From contig NZ_BASE01000020.1 of assembly GCF_000813125.1 (NCBI RefSeq), positions 1 to 38,285 of the forward strand: a stretch of DNA of 38,285 bases, given 5' to 3'. The position numbers and the translations under genes were made by a program. The notes under the pieces are model-generated. The model ran no database searches. It saw nothing but the letters and a program-made list of their open reading frames with translations, and was not told where the DNA came from. This stretch comes from Mesobacillus selenatarsenatis SF-1. Lineage in GTDB: Bacteria; Bacillota; Bacilli; Bacillales; Cytobacillaceae. Below are positions 16,291 through 25,269 of the stretch, one piece after another (positions within the stretch are counted from its first letter, which is position 1; every line of letters begins with the position of its first letter).

Positions 16291-16312
16291 ACTTCTAATT
16301 GGGGGAATCATC

Positions 16313-17710
16313 ATGTTAAACCAAAGCCAATCAATATCATTGAAAACTTCCGAGGCAGCCGCTGTTATATTATTGCTTCTGGCTGGAATCGGTTATGGCA
16401 TGATAAAACTAGAATTAATGCCGCACATTCCGGTCCTGATGGGGATCGGGTCATTGATCATTTATGGATTGTTGAGAAAAATTAAGATGGCTGAGCTTGA
16501 ACAAAGTATGGTTGAAGGTGCTAAGGCGGGCCTGGGAGCTGTAATGATATTTTTCTTTATTGGGATGCTGGTAAGCAGCTGGATTGCTGCCGGTACCATT
16601 CCTACTTTGATATATATCGCATTTGATTTAGTGACTGGAAAGTGGTTTTATGCGATTGTCTTTATCGTCACATCTGTTATTGGGTTAAGTATTGGCAGTT
16701 CATTGACTACCTCAGCTGTGATTGGGGTAGCGTTCATGGCGGTTAGTGAAAGTTTGGGATTCTCATTGGCTATCACGGCTGGTGCGGTGGTATCAGGCGC
16801 ATTCCTTGGTGATAAAATGTCACCGTTATCGGATACAACCGTTTTAGCGTCTGCTACTGTAAAAGTAGATCTTTTTGAGCATATCAAAAACATGAGCTGG
16901 ACGACGATACCTGCGTTCTTCATTTCACTTGTAATGTTTGCTGCCTTGTCGCCAGAACTGGGTTCAGCAGACTTCACAAAGCTTGGGAGCTTGCAGGATA
17001 CTCTTTTGGAGACGAATCTTGTAAACTGGTACTCACTCATTCCACTGGCTATCATTGCGATACTTGCAGTGAGGAAAGTGTCTTCAATTTTGACACTAGG
17101 AGCAGGAACCCTTTCAGCGATGATCATCAGTATGATGGTTGTCCCGCAAAATGAATGGGGCGGACTTCCGGGGATTTTATACTCAGGCTATGTTTCTGAG
17201 AGTGGCAACGAACAGCTGGATTCCCTGCTGAGCCGCGGTGGCCTTGAGAGCATGTATTTCTCAGTCTCGCTTGTACTCCTTGCTTTAAGCATGGGCGGGT
17301 TGTTATTCAAGCTTGGTGTTCTTCCGGCTTTATTACGAGGGCTTGCCAGCGGTCTAGAAAAGGTGCCAGTTCTCGTTGGATCAACAGCTTTATCTGCGAT
17401 TGGGATTAACTTTTTGATCGGTGAGCAATATCTTTCGATCCTTATTACAGGCAATACATTTGCGGGCCACTTCGAAAAAGCTGGGCTGCATCCGAAAAAT
17501 CTTTCTCGTGTTCTGGAGGATGCGGGGACAGTACTTAATCCACTTGTTCCCTGGAGCGTGTGCGGTGTTTTCCTTAGCAGCGTCCTTGGAGTCAGCACGA
17601 TGGATTATGTTCCATTTGCATTCTTTTGCCTGCTGTCACCCCTACTGACACTGGCAGCAGGTTTTACAGGAATAACCTTATCGAAGACAGGGAAAAATGC
17701 GGTGGCATAA
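16313..17710 (+). CDS. NhaC-family transporter under T-box control, probable amino acid (tyrosine) transporter
   Basis: A 465-residue membrane protein with about 11-12 helices, of the Na+/H+ antiporter NhaC family (Bacillus YheL-like). Typical blocks are IGSSLTTSAVIGVAFM, GAFLGDKMSPLSDTTVLASA and EDAGTVLNPLVPWSVCG. NhaC-type proteins behind T-boxes in Firmicutes have been proposed to carry amino acids rather than simple ions. Here the leader's probable UAC specifier suggests tyrosine uptake coupled to Na+ or H+. ATG 16313 is preferred (GGGGGAA 7 bases upstream); the open frame back to 16208 runs through the T-box. Transport substrate is an inference from regulation. Confidence 0.88.
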   Translation: MLNQSQSISLKTSEAAAVILLLLAGIGYGMIKLELMPHIPVLMGIGSLIIYGLLRKIKMAELEQSMVEGAKAGLGAVMIFFFIGMLVSSWIAAGTIPTLIYIAFDLVTGKWFYAIVFIVTSVIGLSIGSSLTTSAVIGVAFMAVSESLGFSLAITAGAVVSGAFLGDKMSPLSDTTVLASATVKVDLFEHIKNMSWTTIPAFFISLVMFAALSPELGSADFTKLGSLQDTLLETNLVNWYSLIPLAIIAILAVRKVSSILTLGAGTLSAMIISMMVVPQNEWGGLPGILYSGYVSESGNEQLDSLLSRGGLESMYFSVSLVLLALSMGGLLFKLGVLPALLRGLASGLEKVPVLVGSTALSAIGINFLIGEQYLSILITGNTFAGHFEKAGLHPKNLSRVLEDAGTVLNPLVPWSVCGVFLSSVLGVSTMDYVPFAFFCLLSPLLTLAAGFTGITLSKTGKNAVA

Positions 17711-17726
17711 GCTGCCGCTTTTTTTG
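17697..17726 (+). terminator. Rho-independent terminator overlapping the transporter stop
   Basis: GCGGTGGC pairs with GCTGCCGC (two G-T wobbles) around ATAA, followed by seven T residues. The TAA stop forms part of the loop. Confidence 0.8.
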
Positions 17727-17745
17727 TGTTTTATAAATGATGATT

Positions 17746-18070
17746 ATGTCACGAACTCAGGGGAAAGTAGCCAAACCGGTAACATAACCGGACTTATGTG
17801 CCCGAACTGGGAGGATGACAGTCAAACCGGTAACATAACCGGACTTATGTGCCCGAACTGGGAGGATGGCAGTCAAACCGGTAACATAAAACTGATTTTT
17901 GTGCCCAAACTGGGAGGATGGTAGCCAAACCGGTAACATAAACCTGATTTTTGTGCCCAAACTGGGAGGATGGCAGCCAAACCGGTAACATAAACAGGGT
18001 TTATGTGCCTGAACTGGGAAGGTGGCAGTCAAACCAGTAACATAAACAGAATTTATGTGCCTGAATACTA
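17746..18070. repeat. Tandem 51/52-bp repeat array (array 2)
   Basis: Units start at 17770, 17821, 17872, 17924, 17976 and 18028 (last one partial), with a degraded half unit before 17770. Period is 51 for the first two and 52 for the next three. The unit carries AAACCGGTAACATAA..., then TTATGTGCCCGAACTGGGAGG. Inverted arms ACATAA and TTATGT are kept in several units: in the unit at 17976 they reach ACATAAAC and GTTTATGT. Long reading frames on both strands here are repeat translation, not genes. Confidence 0.92.
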
Positions 18071-18294
18071 AAAAAGGCCAAAGTCTGGTCACAATATCTC
18101 CGACTCTGTTCCTGAAATCCAGAAAATCAATTTGGGGTGCGGAACATAATTCTTCAGTCAAAATAGGTGGTTATTTTAAGTGCCTTAAAGTTTCATTAAT
18201 TCTTTGGTTACTATAAAATGAAAGGTATGCTTATGGGATACAAATGTTAAAAATTGTTCTTATAATTGTACACTGGATAGTTGAATTATCCATG

Positions 18295-18323
18295 TTGCTT
18301 CACTATATTAAGGATGGTACATA
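18295..18323 (+). promoter_or_regulatory. Possible promoter of the RND efflux gene
   Basis: TTGCTT at 18295-18300, 17 bases, TACATA at 18318-18323. The start region overlaps GTCCGGTCAGTCAC, which resembles TetR-family operator half-sites, but no full palindrome was found. The rest of 18071-18372 shows no gene. Confidence 0.4.
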
Positions 18324-18372
18324 ATAACCGTCCGGTCAGTCACTGTGTGTTACCGCCGAAAGGAGTTCGCGT

Positions 18373-21300
18373 ATGAAAATCAGTAATTTTTCGATTAGAA
18401 GGCCTGTATTTACATTAGTGACCATGTTCTTGGTCCTGATTCTTGGGGTTGTTTCATTGATGAGGATTCCTTTGAAACTGATCCCGGATATAAATCCGCC
18501 TGTTGGGGTAGTTGTGACCAATTATCAGGGAGCCAGTCCAGAGGAAGTTTTGGAAAAGGTGACGAAGCCACTCGAGGCTAATTTGGCTACGCTACCGGGA
18601 ATCAAAACGATGACCTCTACTTCACAGGAAGGTGCCAACCTGATCCTGATGCAGTTTTCCTGGACAACCAATATTGATGATATCCAGGATGAAGTCATAC
18701 AGAGAATGGATATGACACCGATTCCAGACGATGCGAATAAGCCGAGATTCATGAAGTTCGATCCGTCTCAATTTCCAGTCATCCAGCTTTCATTAAGCTC
18801 TGGCCAGGATGAATCTGCGCTAAGGGAGCTGGCTGAAGAGCTAGAACTGGAGCTTACCAAGGTCGAAGGGGTTGCAAGCGTCAATTTATCAGGTACATCA
18901 GTACAGGAAGTAAGGGTAGAGCTTGACCAGGAAAAGTTAAAGAGCTATAAACTGAGCCAGTCCGATGTTGTGGACCTGATCAGGGCTAATGATGTATCGA
19001 TGCCTGGTGATACGATTTTGACAGATGGCAAAGAACTGACGACCAGGATCATCAGTACTTTGGATTCATTAGATACCTTAAAGAACTTGACAGTATTCAA
19101 CAATCCGGTGACAAATCAGAAGGTCAAACTAGAGGATGTTGGAACAGTTGAGCTGCAAAAACAGGATGATAATACGATTACAAGGACGAACCAAACTCCT
19201 TCCGTACTGTTGAGTGTCCTGCAGCAATCGGATGCCAACACGGCAGAGGTTTCTGAAGCTTTTCTCGAAGAGTTGGAGACATTGCTTGAACGTGATAAAT
19301 ACGCTGGGATCGAGTCGGAGGTACTTTTTGACCAGGGAGATTACATAAAAATGGCAATCGGCAATATTACAACCTCCTTGATTCTCGGGGGATTGCTAGC
19401 GATGGCCGTTCTGTTCTTCTTCCTAAAAAATGTGAAGAGTCCGCTTATCATCGGGATAGCGATTCCGTATTCCGTCATCTTCACCTTCGTATTGATGTTC
19501 TTTGCTGATTTTACATTGAATATCATGACCCTTGGGGGACTGGCACTTGGTATCGGGATGCTGGTTGATAACGCCATCGTCGTTATCGAAAATATATATC
19601 GTCACCTTTCAATGGGCAAGGATCCGAAAACAGCGGCAAGGGATGGAGCTAAGGAAGTAGGAGCTGCCATTACTGCATCAACTTTGACGACTGTAGCAGT
19701 GTTTTTGCCAGTTGTCTTCATCTCTGGTATCATCGGCGAGCTGTTTACAGAGTTCGCTTTGACGATTTCATTCAGTTTGTTTGCTTCATTGGTGGTTGCA
19801 TTGACTGTTGTCCCAATGTTAGCCAGCAGGCTATTGAAGGCTCCGAAGAAAAATCTCGAAGCGAGAAGGCAGCGTTCAGGCTCATTGAGAGGATTGGAAA
19901 AATCAATCAGGTGGGCACTTCGCCATCGATTCATCGTCATTCTGGTCACTTTGCTGATGCTGGCCGGAGGCGGTTATGGAGTGACAACAGTTGGCACCCA
20001 GTTCATCCCTCCTACTGATGAAGGATTCTTCAGCATCAGGGTGAATCTCGAAAATGGAGCCGCTCTTTCTGAGACTCAAAAAGTCATGGCTGCTCTCGAA
20101 GATAAATTGAAAGATGAAGAAGAGGTCGATGTTTATGTAAGCCTGGTTGGTACTACACAAGAGGCTTCATTCAGAGGCACGACGAATGCCAATGTCGGTG
20201 AACTGTATGTAAAGATGGATGAGCTTGAAGAACGGGAAATCAGTACCTTCCAGTTTGTCGATGATGTAAAAAAAGAGCTGGAACAAGCTGCGGCAAATGC
20301 AAACAACAGTGCTGAACTAGGTTTTAATATGCAGTCCACATCCGGTTCGGCTCCGAACACCCTGACTTTCAATGTTCGCGATACCAGTGAAAAACGGCTG
20401 AATGAGTCTGTTGATAGAATATATGAATCCCTGAATGAGCTCGATGATGTCAATGAGCTGACTACAAGCCAGAATGATACTGTTGAGGAAATTCAGATTA
20501 CGGTTGACAGGGAAAAAGCACTGGCCCAGGGACTGGCACCAGCGCAAATTGCCATGATTGTTAACAATGTAACTCGTGGGGATATGGCAACACAAATGCC
20601 CGGTGAAGATGGGGGAATTCTTGGTGTATATGTGGAATATGATAGTGAAGTAACCAAGAATATCGATGAGCTGAAAAAGCTTTTGATCAAGAAGCCTGAC
20701 GGTAACTATGTTACCCTTGGCCAGGTTGCCAATATTGAAACCGGCAGCGGCCCTGTCAGAATCCAGCGAATCAATCAGCAGGGTGCAGTGGAATTCACAA
20801 TGAAATACAAATCCTCAACGAACCTTGGTGATATTTCCAAAAAGGTGGATGAGAGGATATCTGAGCTTGATTTACCAGAAGAAACTGAAGTTGTCTTCAG
20901 TGGAGACAGAGAGCTGCTTGAATCATCAATTGATGATCTTGTACTGGCTTTCGTACTGGCAATCATCTTGATTTATCTTGTCATGGCGGCCCAGTTTGAG
21001 TCACTGAAGTATCCATTTGTCATCATGTTCACGGTTCCGCTGATGGTAATTGGTGTCGCACTGGCGCTGACGGCAACGAGAACACCAGTAAGCTTGACGG
21101 TGGTGATCGGAATCATTGTGCTTGCAGGTATCGTAGTTAATAATGCAATTGTAATCGTTGACTACATCAACCAGAAGAAAGAGCGTGGTTTGATACCGCA
21201 CGAAGCGATTGTTCTTTCGGTAAAAGACAGGGCACGGCCAATCTTGATGACGGCGTTGACGACCATTCTTGGCCTTCTTCCACTCGCGCTAGGCATTGGG

Positions 21301-21642
21301 GAAGGAACTGAAATTAACCAGCCAATGGGAATTACAGTCATTGGAGGCCTGATCAGCAGTACATTCCTGACCCTGTTTGTTATTCCGGTAGTCTATAGTT
21401 TCTTTGACAAGGACTATCGAAGAAGAAATAAAATGTATGCGACACCAGATGGCCATCTGGTACCAGCCTATCTGCTAAAAGAGCATACAGAATCAGAATA
21501 TGAAACGGGAACAGAAGAAAGGCCGTCATCTATCCAAAAGGGAAAATACACGAAAGAAGAAATGGCCGGTATGTTAGAAGAGCTCCTTTACCAAATAAAA
21601 GACGAAGAAGATTCACATCAAGATTTTAGAAGACGAAGATAA
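18373..21642 (+). CDS. RND-family efflux permease (SwrC/AcrB-like)
   Basis: A 1089-residue inner-membrane proton-driven exporter. Twelve membrane helices are expected in the RND pattern: helix 1 at about 10-30, a large extracytoplasmic loop, a bundle from about 330, a second loop, and a bundle from about 855. The helix-4 proton-relay motif GLALGIGMLVDNAIVVIENI is present, as is the duplicated GIIVLAGIVVNNAIVIVDYI in the second half. The closest known type in Bacillus is SwrC (YerP), involved in surfactin resistance and swarming. AAAGGAG precedes the ATG. The C-terminal about 70 residues are charged and cytoplasmic. No fusion-protein or outer-membrane partner is encoded, as usual for Gram-positives. 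Substrate unknown. Confidence 0.93.
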   Translation: MKISNFSIRRPVFTLVTMFLVLILGVVSLMRIPLKLIPDINPPVGVVVTNYQGASPEEVLEKVTKPLEANLATLPGIKTMTSTSQEGANLILMQFSWTTNIDDIQDEVIQRMDMTPIPDDANKPRFMKFDPSQFPVIQLSLSSGQDESALRELAEELELELTKVEGVASVNLSGTSVQEVRVELDQEKLKSYKLSQSDVVDLIRANDVSMPGDTILTDGKELTTRIISTLDSLDTLKNLTVFNNPVTNQKVKLEDVGTVELQKQDDNTITRTNQTPSVLLSVLQQSDANTAEVSEAFLEELETLLERDKYAGIESEVLFDQGDYIKMAIGNITTSLILGGLLAMAVLFFFLKNVKSPLIIGIAIPYSVIFTFVLMFFADFTLNIMTLGGLALGIGMLVDNAIVVIENIYRHLSMGKDPKTAARDGAKEVGAAITASTLTTVAVFLPVVFISGIIGELFTEFALTISFSLFASLVVALTVVPMLASRLLKAPKKNLEARRQRSGSLRGLEKSIRWALRHRFIVILVTLLMLAGGGYGVTTVGTQFIPPTDEGFFSIRVNLENGAALSETQKVMAALEDKLKDEEEVDVYVSLVGTTQEASFRGTTNANVGELYVKMDELEEREISTFQFVDDVKKELEQAAANANNSAELGFNMQSTSGSAPNTLTFNVRDTSEKRLNESVDRIYESLNELDDVNELTTSQNDTVEEIQITVDREKALAQGLAPAQIAMIVNNVTRGDMATQMPGEDGGILGVYVEYDSEVTKNIDELKKLLIKKPDGNYVTLGQVANIETGSGPVRIQRINQQGAVEFTMKYKSSTNLGDISKKVDERISELDLPEETEVVFSGDRELLESSIDDLVLAFVLAIILIYLVMAAQFESLKYPFVIMFTVPLMVIGVALALTATRTPVSLTVVIGIIVLAGIVVNNAIVIVDYINQKKERGLIPHEAIVLSVKDRARPILMTALTTILGLLPLALGIGEGTEINQPMGITVIGGLISSTFLTLFVIPVVYSFFDKDYRRRNKMYATPDGHLVPAYLLKEHTESEYETGTEERPSSIQKGKYTKEEMAGMLEELLYQIKDEEDSHQDFRRRR

Positions 21643-21648
21643 TGTGGG

Positions 21649-21680
21649 ATGTCTGGCTGAAATTAGCCAGACATTTTTTT
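21649..21680 (+). terminator. Rho-independent terminator after the RND gene
   Basis: ATGTCTGGCT and AGCCAGACAT form a 10-bp stem around GAAAT, followed by seven T residues. Confidence 0.92.
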
Positions 21681-21775
21681 CTCCTAAAAAACATCACAAT
21701 ACACGAACAAGTTTCCTAAATGACTTGCACCTACCCCGTTATTTATCGTATTTTTCAGAATAGTTTGCAAAGTGA

Positions 21776-21804
21776 TTGCAGATGTAAGCGCTTATCGTTA
21801 AAAT
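21776..21804 (+). promoter_or_regulatory. Predicted promoter with internal cre-like site
   Basis: TTGCAG (21776-21781), 17 bases, TAAAAT (21799-21804). The spacer contains TGTAAGCGCTTATC (21783-21796), which matches cre except for the last two bases. This suggests CcpA repression of the SDR/aldehyde dehydrogenase pair by good carbon sources. Confidence 0.55.
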
Positions 21805-21833
21805 ATAGCTAATTAACGGTGAGGAGGATATTC

Positions 21834-22931
21834 ATGGAGTACGGGTACTTTTTTACAGGATTTCCTGGATTCATCAGCAATCAATTAATTAGAGAAGTTT
21901 TACGAAAAAATGATGGTAAAGGAAAGATTCATGTATTGGTGTTGCCTAATATGGTAAAGAAGGCAGAGGCTGAGAGAGCAGCAATCATTCAGGATTTTAG
22001 CATGTCTGAGAGTCAGTTCGAGATTATAAAAGGGGATATTACAGTATCAGGCTTGGCGATTGACCATGAAAAGCAAGCAAAGCTTGAGTCGGCTGTAACG
22101 CATGTCTTCCACCTGGCAGCTATATATGACCTCGCGGTTCCTAAGGAAATTGCGTTCCGTGTGAATGTGGATGGAACAAGGTACGTGAATGAATGGGCGA
22201 GGACTTTAAAAAATCTCAAGCGCTATACGTATTTCAGTACCGGATATGTTGCAGGCAAACGGGAAGGTATATTGTATGAGGATGAATTAATCAAGCCACC
22301 CGGTTTCAAAAACTACTATGAAGAGACTAAATATGAAGCTGAAGTGCTCGTGGAAGCATTGAAGTCCGAGATTCCTGTCACCATCATCAGGCCAGGAATT
22401 GTTAAAGGCCATTCAGCAACTGGAGAAACCATTAAATTTGATGGCCCGTATTTCATCATGAATTTTATCGACCGCCTCAGCTTCATGCCATTCTTGCCAA
22501 AGCTTGGAAAAGGCGATACTGTTGTCAATCTTGTGCCAGTGGATTATATTATTGAGGCGACAACCTATTTAACCTTTGCTGATAAAGGAGCAGGGAAAAC
22601 ATATCATCTCACAGATCCCAAACCATACAAAGTGTCTGAGCTTTATGAAATGATGATGTACGAATTGTTGAAGAAGCAGCCAAAAGGTTCTGTACCACTG
22701 GCGCTCGCAAAAGGAGGACTCAATTTCAGGGTGCTCAGAAGGTATCTTGGAGTCGAAAAAGAAGCACTTGACTATTTTACATGGAGAGGCCATTTCGATT
22801 CGTCCCAGGCACAGGATGACTTAAAGGATTCAGGGATCGCATGCCCGGATTTCAAGGAAGGGATAGCTGCAATGGCGGCTTTCTATCGAGAAAATAAACA
22901 TAATAATCAGTACCAAATAAACATTATATAA
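21834..22931 (+). CDS. SDR-family NAD(P)-dependent oxidoreductase (extended type)
   Basis: A 365-residue Rossmann-fold enzyme of the extended short-chain dehydrogenase group, related to epimerases and fatty acyl reductases. The nucleotide-binding TGFPGF motif is at residues 8-13, the active-site Tyr/Lys pair at Tyr162 and Lys166 (YEETK), with the catalytic Ser in YFSTGYVAG near 135. ATG 21834 sits 6-7 bases after GAGGAGG; an in-frame GTG at 21819 lies within that ribosome site. The next gene, an aldehyde dehydrogenase, follows after 23 bases, so the pair may interconvert an alcohol, aldehyde and acid or acyl compound. The substrate is not determined. Confidence 0.85.
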   Translation: MEYGYFFTGFPGFISNQLIREVLRKNDGKGKIHVLVLPNMVKKAEAERAAIIQDFSMSESQFEIIKGDITVSGLAIDHEKQAKLESAVTHVFHLAAIYDLAVPKEIAFRVNVDGTRYVNEWARTLKNLKRYTYFSTGYVAGKREGILYEDELIKPPGFKNYYEETKYEAEVLVEALKSEIPVTIIRPGIVKGHSATGETIKFDGPYFIMNFIDRLSFMPFLPKLGKGDTVVNLVPVDYIIEATTYLTFADKGAGKTYHLTDPKPYKVSELYEMMMYELLKKQPKGSVPLALAKGGLNFRVLRRYLGVEKEALDYFTWRGHFDSSQAQDDLKDSGIACPDFKEGIAAMAAFYRENKHNNQYQINII

Positions 22932-22954
22932 GACTTTAAATTATTGGCAGGTGA

Positions 22955-24508
22955 ATGAACGTGCATTCAGTTGAAGAAGTGCAAAAGTTATCGGTATTGG
23001 CACCAGCGACAGGGGAGATTATTGCCGAAATCGAGGAGACGCCTGTCCATGAAGTTCCGTTCTTCTATCAGGAGGCGAGGAAGGCTTTTGGGGCTTGGAG
23101 CAGTCTTGCTATTTCTGAGCGTACCGGATATTTAAGAAAGCTGAAGCAGCTGATGGTCGATGAAATGGATGAAATTGCAAAAATCATCTCAGATGATACT
23201 GGCAAGGTATTGACCGAGTCAATTGTGGCCGATATTATGCCGACACTTGATGCAATCGATCATATTATCAAGCATGCTGAAAAGGTTCTTAGCAGGCAAA
23301 AAGTTAAAACACCTTTATTGCTTATCGGAAAAAAATCCTTTATTGAATATATGCCGCGTGGTGTCGTACTTGTAATATCACCCTGGAATTATCCGCTGCA
23401 GCTGGCGATGGTACCGATGATCAGCGCTCTGGCAGGAGGCAATTCTGTCATCCTAAAGCCATCAGAGGTGACCCCGCTTGTTGGTAAATGTATCGAAGAC
23501 TTATTCAGGCGCTCTGGATTCCCGGAAGGAACTGTACAGGTTGCTCATGGCGGCAAGGAAGTTGGTGCTGCTTTCACATCGGGTAAGCCAGATTACATCT
23601 TCTTTACAGGCTCTGTCCGAACAGGGAAGATCATTCAGCAGCAGGCTGCGAAGGATTTGATTCCCACAACTCTGGAGCTCGGCGGCAAGGATCCAATGAT
23701 TGTATTTGAAGATGCCAATCTCGACAGGGCAGTTAAGGCAGCTGCTTGGGGGGCTTTTACAAACAGTGGCCAGGTCTGTATGAGCGCTGAGCGGTTATAT
23801 GTGGAACGGTCAATATATGGCAAGTTCCTTGAAAAATTGAAAAAAGAAGTCAACTCTCTTCAGCAGGGGAACGATATAAACTCAGATGTGGGGTCAATGA
23901 CTTTTCCAGCCCAGAAAGACGTGGTAAGAGAACAACTGGATGAAGCACTTGAACGGGGGGCGAAATTGGAAACTGGATTGAAACCTTCTGATTGGAAGGA
24001 AGACATGTTCCTGCCGCTTACCGTCATTACTGAAGTCGAGCAAGACATGAAAATCATCCAGGAAGAATCTTTCGGCCCATTGCTTCCTGTTGTCCCATTC
24101 GATAGGGAAGAAGAAGCAATAGCATATGCTAATGGAACCGTATATGGACTAAATGCAAGTGTCTGGACTCAGGATAAAGCGAAGGCGCGTCGTGTCGCTT
24201 CCAAACTGGTTTCCGGAGCTGTGGTCATCAATGATGTACTTATTACTGTAGCCAACCATGGTCTTCCTTTCGGGGGAACTAAGGAAAGCGGCATTGGACG
24301 ATATCATTCTGAGGCAGGTTTGAAGATCTTTTGTCATGAAAAAGCAATCATGGAAGACATGGGTTTTATGAAATCTGAAATTCAATGGTATCCGTATAAA
24401 GGTAAATATCCATTGTTCCTGAATTTATTCAAAAGCTATTTTGCCGACAAAAGAGATTGGCTCACTTTTGCTAAAAACTATATCGCCCTCTTGAAAAGTA
24501 ACAAATAA
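22955..24508 (+). CDS. Aldehyde dehydrogenase family protein
   Basis: A 517-residue NAD(P)-dependent enzyme oxidising an aldehyde to an acid. Catalytic Cys275 lies in GQVCMSAER and general base Glu241 in LELGGKDP; the cofactor-binding PWNYPLQLAM and FTGSVRTGK blocks are present. The C-terminal 45 residues (after ESGIGRYHSEAGLKIF) are longer than in many relatives and rich in aromatic residues, as in enzymes acting on fatty aldehydes at membranes. The start is uncertain: ATG 22955 is only 1-2 bases after AGGTG, while the in-frame GTG at 22961 has better spacing. It forms an operon with the upstream SDR gene. Confidence 0.93.
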   Translation: MNVHSVEEVQKLSVLAPATGEIIAEIEETPVHEVPFFYQEARKAFGAWSSLAISERTGYLRKLKQLMVDEMDEIAKIISDDTGKVLTESIVADIMPTLDAIDHIIKHAEKVLSRQKVKTPLLLIGKKSFIEYMPRGVVLVISPWNYPLQLAMVPMISALAGGNSVILKPSEVTPLVGKCIEDLFRRSGFPEGTVQVAHGGKEVGAAFTSGKPDYIFFTGSVRTGKIIQQQAAKDLIPTTLELGGKDPMIVFEDANLDRAVKAAAWGAFTNSGQVCMSAERLYVERSIYGKFLEKLKKEVNSLQQGNDINSDVGSMTFPAQKDVVREQLDEALERGAKLETGLKPSDWKEDMFLPLTVITEVEQDMKIIQEESFGPLLPVVPFDREEEAIAYANGTVYGLNASVWTQDKAKARRVASKLVSGAVVINDVLITVANHGLPFGGTKESGIGRYHSEAGLKIFCHEKAIMEDMGFMKSEIQWYPYKGKYPLFLNLFKSYFADKRDWLTFAKNYIALLKSNK

Positions 24509-24512
24509 TTTT

Positions 24513-24543
24513 TAACCGTCCCGGTATTAGGGGCGGTTTTATT
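24513..24543 (+). terminator. Rho-independent terminator
   Basis: AACCGTCCC pairs with GGGGCGGTT (one T-G wobble), followed by TTTATT. Confidence 0.82.
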
Positions 24544-24783
24544 AATTTAGCCAAATGTTCCTATCCAGCTTATTATTGATCTGTATTTATATATTCAACA
24601 TGGATCAGGTAATTCTTACGAAATTAATTTAACAATTAACTGGAAAAATGATAATTCGAAGCACAATTTGGACAATCTAAAACAAGTAGCAAAATGCACA
24701 GGATACAAAAAAAATTTCCATGTGTTCTTTTGACACTTTGGAAAATTAAACATTCATAAAGGTACCAATAATATGACTAAAGG

Positions 24784-25269
24784 ATGAAACATGACGTGGC
24801 GATAAAAAAGAACTTAACCAAACTAGAAGCGGTAATGTGGAGCATCGCACTGCCAGGGTTTGCCCAGCTACTGACGGGGAACCTTGTAAAGGGCATTTTA
24901 TTTGTCCTGCTTGAGTTCCTAGTTAACGTTAATAGTAATTTTAATAAAGGAATAATGTATAGCTTCCTTGGGGAGACGGAAAAGGCTATGCATGTCCTGG
25001 ACTACCAGTGGCTGATGTTCTACCCATGTTTATATATGTTCGCCATGTGGGATGCGTATAGAAGTGCGATGCCTGCGGAAGAGAAAATCACCTTTTTGCC
25101 TTTTGTGTTCTCAGCCTATTTCGTAACAGTTGGTTTGATGATATCACCGAAGGTTAAAATATTTGGACTATTTCCAGGGCCTGTTTTCCTTCCAATGCTT
25201 TTTGTCATTCCCGGAGTGATTACCGGATTCTTGATCAGGAAGTTATTACTTAAGTTTTATTACAACTAG
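24784..25269 (+). CDS. Small polytopic membrane protein of unknown function
   Basis: A 161-residue protein with about four membrane segments: near 14-31, 34-50, 75-92 and 100-155 (two close helices). The motif LPGFAQLLTGNLVKGILFV recalls the LPGxGQ..xG..xKG pattern of small TM2/DUF5683-like membrane proteins. The start is uncertain: AAAGG directly abuts ATG 24784, while GTG 24796 would leave a normal 10-base gap and remove only four residues. It forms a single-gene unit. The function is not known. Confidence 0.75.
   Translation: MKHDVAIKKNLTKLEAVMWSIALPGFAQLLTGNLVKGILFVLLEFLVNVNSNFNKGIMYSFLGETEKAMHVLDYQWLMFYPCLYMFAMWDAYRSAMPAEEKITFLPFVFSAYFVTVGLMISPKVKIFGLFPGPVFLPMLFVIPGVITGFLIRKLLLKFYYN

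Noticed and set aside
17757-18161. A 134-codon minus-strand reading frame with repeated VTGLTAILPVRAHK-type blocks
   Set aside because: It is the translation of repeat array 2. The 51/52-bp period shifts frame between units and there is no ribosome site, so it is not a gene.
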